This document shows positions 1-5,583 of a stretch of 5,583 bases of DNA, piece by piece. This stretch comes from Planctomicrobium sp. (GTDB taxonomy: Bacteria > Planctomycetota > Planctomycetia > Planctomycetales > Planctomycetaceae), in the NCBI GenBank assembly GCA_018659505.1, contig JABJMI010000307.1, positions 1 through 5,583 on the forward strand, given 5' to 3'. A model generated the notes under the pieces. That model was not told the origin of the DNA and did not search any database. It saw only the letters and a program-made list of their open reading frames with translations. The position numbers and the translations under genes were made by a program. Positions within the stretch are counted from its first letter, which is position 1; each line of letters opens with the position of its first letter.

Positions 1-16
1 CCTTGAAGGAATACTT

Positions 17-1006
17 GTGAAGTACGATGTTTATGGAGTCGGTAACGCATTGGTTGATATTCAAGCGAATGTTTCAGACGAAATCCTGGAACGCCTCGAA
101 TTTCAAAAAGGTGTCATGACTCTTGTTGACGAAGAGGTCCAAAACAGGGTCTTGGATGCACTCGCCTCACACGGCATCTTCCGAAGTGCGGGAGGCTCCG
201 CTGCGAACACCATGTTGGGAATCGCAGACTTTGGGGGGAAGGCGTCTTATTGTTGTAAAGTTGCAGATGACAGCATCGGGGATTTTTACCTCAATGACAT
301 GCAGCAGCGCGGTGTTGATCTCGACGTCGAAAAAGGAGAAGGACAAACCGGGACATGTGTCATTCTTATCACTGAAGATGCTGAACGGACGATGTTAACT
401 TGCCTGGGAGCATCGACATCCTTAGGACCTAATGATCTTGACGAAGAGAGGATTAAGCAGTCGAAGTATGTTTACGTTGAAGGGTATCTCTTTACGCAAG
501 AACCGACTCGATCGGCAGCGTTGGCAGCGATTGAAATTGCCAAGAAGAACAACGTAAAAGTTGCCTTCACAGTGAGTGACCCATTCCTCATTCAATATCA
601 TCGAGACGAATTCCGAGAACTGATTGAAGGTCCGGTTGATCTCGTCTTCTGCAATCTCGATGAAGCTCGTGCAATCACTGGAAAGCATGATTCCATCGAC
701 TGTGCTCACTACCTTCACAGTCACGCAGAAAATGTCGCCTTAACGCTCGGCGCGAATGGCTCGTTGCTAATGCACGAGGGAGAAACCATTGCCATTGAAG
801 GTGCAAAGGTCGCAGCGAAAGACACGACCGGCGCAGGAGACATGTATGCCGCAGGGATTCTATATGGAATCACTAATGGGCTTTCGTGGAAGCAATCTGG
901 TCACCTTGCATCTCACGTTGCAGGGCGCGTTGTAGCGCAAATCGGAGCGAGGTTGAAAGAACCTCTCACTCAAGCGGAAGTCAAAGCCATCATCACTGAA
1001 GCGTGA
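17..1006 (+). CDS. PfkB-family carbohydrate/nucleoside kinase, adenosine-kinase-like
   Basis: A 329-residue soluble, cytoplasmic kinase of the PfkB (ribokinase) fold, which transfers the ATP gamma-phosphate to a sugar or nucleoside hydroxyl. The N-terminal strand [13 protein letters not shown] (residues 3-15) carries the substrate-binding Asp14. The first PfkB signature is GGSAANTM at 59-66. The second is [12 protein letters not shown] at 269-280, which holds the anion-hole glycines and the catalytic base Asp275. Length is normal for the family and no domain is missing. The start is a GTG preceded by AAGGA at 6-10, spaced 6 bases; an ATG is absent at this position. Bacterial proteins of this type are commonly annotated as adenosine kinase, but related enzymes phosphorylate ribose, fructose or other nucleosides, so the substrate is not settled. 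The next gene follows after 43 bp on the same strand, so co-transcription is possible although no functional link is evident. Confidence 0.93.
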   Translation: MKYDVYGVGNALVDIQANVSDEILERLEFQKGVMTLVDEEVQNRVLDALASHGIFRSAGGSAANTMLGIADFGGKASYCCKVADDSIGDFYLNDMQQRGVDLDVEKGEGQTGTCVILITEDAERTMLTCLGASTSLGPNDLDEERIKQSKYVYVEGYLFTQEPTRSAALAAIEIAKKNNVKVAFTVSDPFLIQYHRDEFRELIEGPVDLVFCNLDEARAITGKHDSIDCAHYLHSHAENVALTLGANGSLLMHEGETIAIEGAKVAAKDTTGAGDMYAAGILYGITNGLSWKQSGHLASHVAGRVVAQIGARLKEPLTQAEVKAIITEA

Positions 1007-1049
1007 ACATGTCCGTCGTCAACTTTTGGTGCGATTCGAAATAGATTGA

Positions 1050-2030
1050 ATGCGAAAGTTTATACTCATCACCGTTCTCTTACTGGGCATTACCCTGTTC
1101 GGAACGGTGGGCATTCACACACTCACGGACTCGAATTGGTTGGAATCTGCTTATCTAGCGATCATCACTTTAACGACTGTTGGCTCGCGAGATGTGCCAG
1201 ACACACAAGCGGGCATGATCTTCGTCATGGTTTATCTCGTGAGCGGTGTGGGAGTTTTCACATATAGTGTTTTTCAATTAGGGCAACTTATTGTTAACGC
1301 AGATATTCGTTTGATGTTGGAGAAACGACGCATGGACCGAGAACTTAGTGGACTCAAAAACCATTACATTGTCTGCGGCTTAGGTCGCATGGGAATTCTG
1401 ATCTGCGAGTATCTCACAAATCGTAAGCAACCGTTTGTTGTTATCGATCATAATGAAGAGCTTTTAATTTCTCTCTGTAAAGATCGACAATGGTTCGGCG
1501 TACATGGCGATGCAACCGATGATGAAGTCCTCACTAAAGCGGGGATTGATCGAGCTCAATCGCTGGCAACGGTTCTCCCGACAGATGCTGACAATGTCTA
1601 CGTTGTACTTTCTGCGAGGTTGTTGTCGTCATCATTACAAATTGTCGCTCGCGCTGGCGAAGCGAGTGCTATTCAAAAACTTCAGCGAGCTGGTGCAACG
1701 CGTGTGATTTCTCCATTCAGCAGCGGTGCCATGAAGATGGCAAGATTCATGCTGAATCCGAGCATTGAAGATTTTCTGGAAATCACAGATGAAAGCGGCA
1801 GCGATCTGGAACTTGCAGAAATTCAAATCCAAACAGATAGTCAATATATCGGTAAGCCACTCGCGAAAACTGATTTGCGCGAACAAGGCATTATGGTCAT
1901 CGGTATCCGTAGAACTTCAGGCAAGCATATCATCGCCCCTGAAGGGACAGCCATTATTGAACCGGGAGACAGCCTCTTCGCATTCGGAAATGCGAACTCG
2001 GTCAATGCACTCGCTGAGAAATGTGTTTAG
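1050..2030 (+). CDS. Two-TM potassium-channel-like protein with RCK (TrkA-N/TrkA-C) domains
   Basis: A 326-residue inner-membrane protein with the MthK/KtrA-like plan: a small pore module fused to a cytoplasmic RCK ligand-gating unit. TM1 spans about residues 4-24. A pore helix and filter follow at about 31-48, and TM2 at about 56-82. The RCK_N Rossmann domain (about 104-222) shows the nucleotide motif CGLGRMG (109-115) and acidic Asp133 at the end of strand 2. RCK_C covers about 253-326, with a GKPLAKTDLREQG segment (268-280) and the closing PGDSLFAFG (305-313). Such proteins assemble as tetramers whose RCK ring responds to nucleotide or cations. The odd point is the filter, TTVGSRD (42-48) in place of TVGYGD: Ser46 and Arg47 replace Tyr and the second Gly. 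Ion selectivity is therefore uncertain. The start ATG has no clear Shine-Dalgarno sequence. The reading frame is intact from end to end. Confidence 0.9.
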   Translation: MRKFILITVLLLGITLFGTVGIHTLTDSNWLESAYLAIITLTTVGSRDVPDTQAGMIFVMVYLVSGVGVFTYSVFQLGQLIVNADIRLMLEKRRMDRELSGLKNHYIVCGLGRMGILICEYLTNRKQPFVVIDHNEELLISLCKDRQWFGVHGDATDDEVLTKAGIDRAQSLATVLPTDADNVYVVLSARLLSSSLQIVARAGEASAIQKLQRAGATRVISPFSSGAMKMARFMLNPSIEDFLEITDESGSDLELAEIQIQTDSQYIGKPLAKTDLREQGIMVIGIRRTSGKHIIAPEGTAIIEPGDSLFAFGNANSVNALAEKCV

Positions 2031-2112
2031 ATACGAATACCGCAGTGAGCCCATTTTTGTGACCAAAACGAGACTCAATGAACGAACGCTTGCCAAGGGT
2101 GAAAACCGAAAT

Positions 2113-2169
2113 AAACCCTGCTACTTCGAGACGAAGCTTCGTTTGCCAACTTCAATAGGGTTTCTTTAA
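2113..2169 (+). terminator. Probable intrinsic terminator of the channel gene
   Basis: AAACCCT (2113-2119) pairs with AGGGTTT (2157-2163), and the right arm runs into a T-rich tail (TTTCTTTAA, 2161-2169). The 37-nt interior contains a small hairpin, CTTCG-AGA-CGAAG (2124-2136), that overlaps the perfect 12-bp palindrome ACGAAGCTTCGT (2131-2142). It lies about 80 bp after the channel stop codon, on the right strand for that gene. The outer stem is short, so strength is uncertain. Confidence 0.5.
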
Positions 2170-2183
2170 GATTATAGGAAAAG

Positions 2184-2245
2184 AATCAGCCGGACGCGTT
2201 AGTTCCCGGTTGGGTGAAACCGGACACTAACGCCCATCGGCTGAT
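2184..2245 (-). terminator. Three-tier hairpin, terminator of the amtB-glnB-glnB cluster
   Basis: Three nested perfect arm pairs share one axis: ATCAGCCG (2185-2192) with CGGCTGAT (2238-2245), GCGTTAGT (2196-2203) with ACTAACGC (2226-2233), and CCGGTT (2206-2211) with AACCGG (2218-2223). They close a 6-nt loop, giving 22 paired positions broken only by small internal loops. On the minus strand the stem is followed at once by TCTTTTCCT, a U-rich tail, and it lies about 34 bp beyond the stop of the last P-II gene. This makes a good rho-independent terminator for the minus-strand cluster. On the plus strand a T-run (2259-2264) follows only at a distance, so any action in that direction is weaker. 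Confidence 0.75.
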
Positions 2246-2278
2246 GTGAAATTGGGAATTTTTCTTCCGAACGAATTC

Positions 2279-2650
<372 letters not shown>

Positions 2651-2683
2651 TTATCGGTTACTGCAACTGATTATCATTTCCAC

Positions 2684-2744
2684 ACTTCAATACCTTGAAC
2701 GAAGTTCGCTCCCTGGGGGGAACCTACATTCCTGCAATTGAAGT
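2684..2744 (-). repeat. Inverted repeat in the gap between the two P-II genes
   Basis: ACTTCAAT (2684-2691) is the exact reverse complement of ATTGAAGT (2737-2744). The 45-nt interior offers further short pairings (GAAC-GAA-GTTC at 2698-2708, and TCCC with GGGA around 2710-2721). No U-tract follows on either strand, so it does not look like a terminator. It may be a structured leader of the distal glnB, or chance. Confidence 0.3.
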
Positions 2745-2762
2745 TTCTGGTTAATAAATTGC

Positions 2763-3161
<399 letters not shown>

Positions 3162-3268
3162 ATTGAATATCATTTTTTCAAATCATTGACTCGGAAAGAT
3201 AACTTACCGAACAATCATTTCCACCTATAGCTCATTGTATGAGACAATCAACTTGATGAAGATGAATG

Positions 3269-4612
3269 CTAAAGGAAAATATATCCTTCTTCTCCATGTT
3301 GTGTCACGTCCAGTCCTTGCAGTTCTTCTTCTTGAGTGACTCTTAACCCCATCGTGGCATCGAGAATTTTCAAGAGAATGAATGTGACAATAATCGCCAG
3401 AACTGCTGTCGCAACAATACTGATAATCTGATTCAATGTTTGACCAAATTCGCCAGTTTCTATCAAACCACCAGTTGCTCCCAATTCACTTGTTGCGAAG
3501 ACACCCGTTAAGACAGCTCCTAACATTCCTCCAATACCATGAACTCCAAACGCATCGAGTGAGTCATCGTAGCCAAATTTATTCTTGATGGACGTGCAAC
3601 CAAAGAAGCAGACGACTCCAGCTGCTAGTCCAAGAATGATTCCATGTATTGGGTTGACTGCACCAGCTGCGGGAGTGATACAAACGAGACCAGCGACCGC
3701 ACCAGAACAAGCTCCCAAAACACTTGGACGTCCGTGCTTGAACCACTCCATCGCAGACCAGGCAAGCACGCCTGCTGCAGCAGCCAGGTGCGTTGCAACA
3801 AAGGCATTCACCGCCGCTGCGTCAGCCGCTCCTGCGCTGCCTGCATTAAATCCGAACCAGCCAACCCAGAGCAATGCTGTTCCGATACAAGTGTAAGTCA
3901 AGTTGTGAGGTGGCATCGGTGCTTGTCCGAAACCGAGTCGCTTTCCGAGTACAATCGCACAGACAAGCGCTGAGACTCCTGAACTGATGTGAACGACTGT
4001 CCCACCTGCGAAATCGAGAGCTTCATATTTCCCACTATACAACCAACCAGCATCGGACCAGACCCAATGACAAACCGGACAATAAACGAGTAACCCCCAA
4101 AGGGCAGAGTAAACACACATTGTGCTGAATTTCATACGTTCAGCAAATGCTCCACAAATCAACCCAGGAGTGATAATAAAAAACATTCCCTGGAAGACAA
4201 AGCGAATCATTTCTGTTGCCCATATTGCATCGTTCCCACCATCTGGAAGGACTTGATTCATCAGGATGAAATCTGTCCCACCGATGTAAGGATTCGTGCC
4301 TCCGAAGGCAAAACTGTATCCACAGATAGCCCAGAGAACGGACATCATTCCCATCAGGAACACGCACTGCATCATGACGCTTAAGATATTTTTTTTACGA
4401 ACGAGTCCACCATAAAACAGTGCCAACCCAGGTGCGGTCATCATGAGCACGAGTGCTGAAGATGTCAGCATCCAAGCGGTGTTTCCAGAATCTAACTCTA
4501 CAACTTCGACAGGCGCCGGAGACGGATCTTCCTCCTGCGCATGCACCGTAGATAAAGAAAACAGAGACATCATGGCGAAAACTGTCGCCGCAGCAATAAA
4601 CTTAAACTTCAT
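3269..4612 (-). CDS. amtB: Ammonium transporter AmtB (Amt/MEP/Rh family)
   Basis: A 447-residue inner-membrane ammonium channel, trimeric in this family, that conducts NH3/NH4+ into the cell. An N-terminal signal peptide (hydrophobic 5-21, likely cleavage after VHA at residue 25) is followed by an acidic, proline-rich stretch and then the multi-helix Amt core. The Amt signature DFAGGTVVHISSG spans 200-212 and contains Asp200 and the first pore His208. The second twin histidine is His358 in DAFGVHGIGG. HWVW (182-185) and GWFGFNAGSA (251-260, with the pore Phe) also match the family. All core elements are present and the length fits a signal-bearing AmtB. The start ATG has AAGGGG upstream at about 7 bases. 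It leads a minus-strand cluster followed by two P-II genes, its expected cytoplasmic partners; in proteobacteria the usual order is the reverse, glnK then amtB. A sigma-54 promoter lies about 140 bp upstream. Confidence 0.98.
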   Translation of the reverse strand: MKFKFIAAATVFAMMSLFSLSTVHAQEEDPSPAPVEVVELDSGNTAWMLTSSALVLMMTAPGLALFYGGLVRKKNILSVMMQCVFLMGMMSVLWAICGYSFAFGGTNPYIGGTDFILMNQVLPDGGNDAIWATEMIRFVFQGMFFIITPGLICGAFAERMKFSTMCVYSALWGLLVYCPVCHWVWSDAGWLYSGKYEALDFAGGTVVHISSGVSALVCAIVLGKRLGFGQAPMPPHNLTYTCIGTALLWVGWFGFNAGSAGAADAAAVNAFVATHLAAAAGVLAWSAMEWFKHGRPSVLGACSGAVAGLVCITPAAGAVNPIHGIILGLAAGVVCFFGCTSIKNKFGYDDSLDAFGVHGIGGMLGAVLTGVFATSELGATGGLIETGEFGQTLNQIISIVATAVLAIIVTFILLKILDATMGLRVTQEEELQGLDVTQHGEEGYIFL

Positions 4613-4732
4613 CGTAACCCCTTGAGCACTAAGAGATTATTGTGATTACCAAGAGCTGATTCTGCTGACGTTCTTTCCTTTTTGATTCGGAACAAACATC
4701 CAAATCACCATGAGAACGACAGTAAGAAACAC

Positions 4733-4814
4733 TCAACAATTGTCAATAATGCAATGAGCGTGCCACATCTTCGCTCACATATAAAGTTCTGCTCAGCAAA
4801 TCAACAATTCTCAA
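4733..4814. repeat. Direct repeat TCAACAATT-n-TCAA flanking the amtB promoter
   Basis: TCAACAATTGTCAA (4733-4746) recurs as TCAACAATTCTCAA (4801-4814), 13 of 14 bases identical and 68 bp apart. Relative to the predicted start site at about 4739, the copies lie at about +7 to -7 and -62 to -75, either side of the sigma-54 core. They could be operator sites for a repressor or activator, but the sequences are AT-rich and chance is possible. Confidence 0.35.
4750..4765 (-). promoter_or_regulatory. Sigma-54 (RpoN) promoter for amtB
   Basis: On the minus strand the sequence reads TGGCACG-CTCA-TTGCA. This matches the consensus TGGCACG-N4-TTGCW at every defined base, with the invariant GG and GC separated by exactly 10 bases. 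Transcription would start near 4739 and leave a 5' leader of about 127 nt before amtB. Sigma-54 control of amtB and P-II genes under nitrogen limitation is well established in other bacteria, so sequence and context agree. Confidence 0.88.
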
Positions 4815-4823
4815 CAGTAGACT

Positions 4824-4852
4824 TGCGATTGTGCCGGAGTCTGCAATAGTGC
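4824..4852. promoter_or_regulatory. Candidate enhancer-binding-protein sites upstream of amtB
   Basis: TGCGATTGTGC (4824-4834) and TGCAATAGTGC (4842-4852) are 9/11 identical direct repeats starting 18 bp apart. They lie about 85-113 bp upstream of the predicted sigma-54 start site, where NtrC-type activators bind. Read on the minus strand each begins GCACWAT, resembling an NtrC half-site, but the full GCAC...GTGC palindrome is absent. The assignment is therefore tentative. Confidence 0.35.
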
Positions 4853-4898
4853 GTTTTATTCACTTTGATTGATTTGACCTCGTCCGAAGAGATTTCCA

Positions 4899-5583
4899 AT
4901 GAGCAACGACCTCGAAGAACAAAATCTGAAATGGTACGAAGGCATAACCAAATACCAATGGTTAGTGCTCTTGATTGCATCGCTCGGTTGGGTCTTTGAC
5001 ATTTTTGAGGGACAGATTTTTGTAGCAAGTATGCGCGATGCCATGCCTGCATTGTTGGGAGTCGCTCCCGACGACCCATCTGTATCCAGTTGGAATGATA
5101 TGGGGTTTGGAAGCTTCTTGTTAGGAGGAGCGTTTGGAGGAGTCTTTTTCGGAATGCTCAGCGACAAAATTGGTCGCTCAAAAACGATGATTCTGACGAT
5201 CCTTTTCTATTCACTTTTCACATGCGTTACTGCATTCGCACAGAACGCTTGGCATATGGTTATCCTACGCTTCTTTGTTGCAATGGGAGTAGGTGGAGAG
5301 TGGGCGGTCGCATCCGCGATGGTCGCCGAAGTGATGCCACAAAGATCACGGGCGGTAATGAGTTCGATATTTCACGCTTCCAGCGTGTTTGGAACATTGT
5401 TAGCTGCCGCGGCTGGAGCATTTATCGTCACGTTGGGTGAAAGTGCCTGGCGGTGGGGTTTCGCTATCGGGGCACTTCCTGCCTTACTCACTCTGTGGAT
5501 TCGCTGGTCGCTGCATGAACCAGAACAATGGGTGAAAGCTCGAGAAAAGGCGGCGGCAGATGCTACTCAGCAAACGGGGAGAA
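4899..5583 (+). CDS. Major facilitator superfamily transporter, 3'-truncated by the window edge
   Basis: The first 228 residues of an MFS permease, open at the right edge; a full member would have about 400-500 residues and 12 helices. About six helices are visible: TM1 about 20-44, TM2 about 68-86, TM3 about 96-114, TM4 about 118-142, TM5 about 156-178 and TM6 about 184-203. Motif A between TM2 and TM3 reads GMLSDKIGRSK (85-95), with Asp89 and Arg93. TM4 has RFFVAMGVGGEWAVASAMVAE (124-144), like the metabolite:H+ and sugar/organic-acid branch of the family. Asp34 and Glu38 in TM1 are candidate proton or substrate residues. The ATG at 4899 is the first possible in-frame ATG, since a stop lies 24 bases upstream (4875-4877); its Shine-Dalgarno is weak (GAAGAG). 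It is divergent from amtB. The substrate cannot be predicted, and nothing seen ties it to ammonium. Confidence 0.9.
   Translation, partial: MSNDLEEQNLKWYEGITKYQWLVLLIASLGWVFDIFEGQIFVASMRDAMPALLGVAPDDPSVSSWNDMGFGSFLLGGAFGGVFFGMLSDKIGRSKTMILTILFYSLFTCVTAFAQNAWHMVILRFFVAMGVGGEWAVASAMVAEVMPQRSRAVMSSIFHASSVFGTLLAAAAGAFIVTLGESAWRWGFAIGALPALLTLWIRWSLHEPEQWVKAREKAAADATQQTGR

Noticed and set aside
1765..2169. 134-codon open frame on the plus strand
   Set aside because: Most of it overlaps the end of the channel gene in another frame. Its translation shows no recognisable domain, and its tail runs through the predicted terminator.
3231..3248. Small alternative hairpins (CTCAT/ATGAG and ATTGT/ACAAT) just after amtB
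   Set aside because: The stems have five AT-rich base pairs, compete with each other and have no U-tract. They are close to what chance gives.
3162..3268. Possible second sigma-54 promoter before the proximal glnB
   Set aside because: GTGGAAATGATTGTTC has GG but TC instead of GC at the -12 position, so the invariant element is missing.
3585..3973. Two overlapping plus-strand open frames inside amtB
   Set aside because: They are antisense to the conserved Amt core. The Ala/Pro-rich and Cys/Ser-rich compositions are by-products of the Gly/Ala-rich membrane helices.
4801..5167. Minus-strand open frames over the start of the MFS gene
   Set aside because: They are antisense to a clear MFS N-terminus with motif A and have no recognisable domain.

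Overview
The window is a 5.6 kb stretch of bacterial chromosome with moderate GC, no mobile element, no tRNA or rRNA and no CRISPR array. The protein style (an adenosine-kinase-like PfkB sugar kinase, a 2TM channel fused to RCK domains, AmtB with two GlnB-type proteins) and the loose gene spacing suggest a member of the Planctomycetota, possibly a marine one. This is recognition from memory and no search was run. All the genes look intact except the last, which runs off the right edge.

Layout from left to right. A PfkB-family kinase (17-1006, +) is followed 43 bp later by a potassium-channel-like protein (1050-2030, +). A 248-bp gene-free stretch (2031-2278) separates this pair from a convergent cluster and holds two hairpins, one suited to terminate each direction. 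The cluster on the minus strand is read amtB (4612-3269), then a P-II gene (3101-2763), then a second P-II gene (2617-2279). A 286-bp divergent intergenic region (4613-4898) follows, then a major-facilitator transporter (4899 to the edge, +).

The clearest system is nitrogen sensing and ammonium uptake. AmtB conducts ammonium, and P-II trimers read 2-oxoglutarate and ATP/ADP and can plug AmtB with their T-loops. Both P-II copies keep Tyr51 and the nucleotide-binding loops and are about 70% identical to each other (my hand count: 79 of 112). The divergent region holds a textbook sigma-54 (RpoN) promoter facing amtB, TGGCACG-CTCA-TTGCA with exact GG-N10-GC spacing. A degenerate direct repeat sits where an activator would bind. 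A 12-bp perfect hairpin with a U-tract lies directly in front of the first P-II gene, so P-II and AmtB levels may be set separately by termination or attenuation.

The other item worth attention is the channel: its pore reads TTVGSRD where K+ channels normally have TVGYGD. I found no convincing wholly new system. The interest lies in this filter and in the regulatory layout of the amtB-glnB-glnB cluster.
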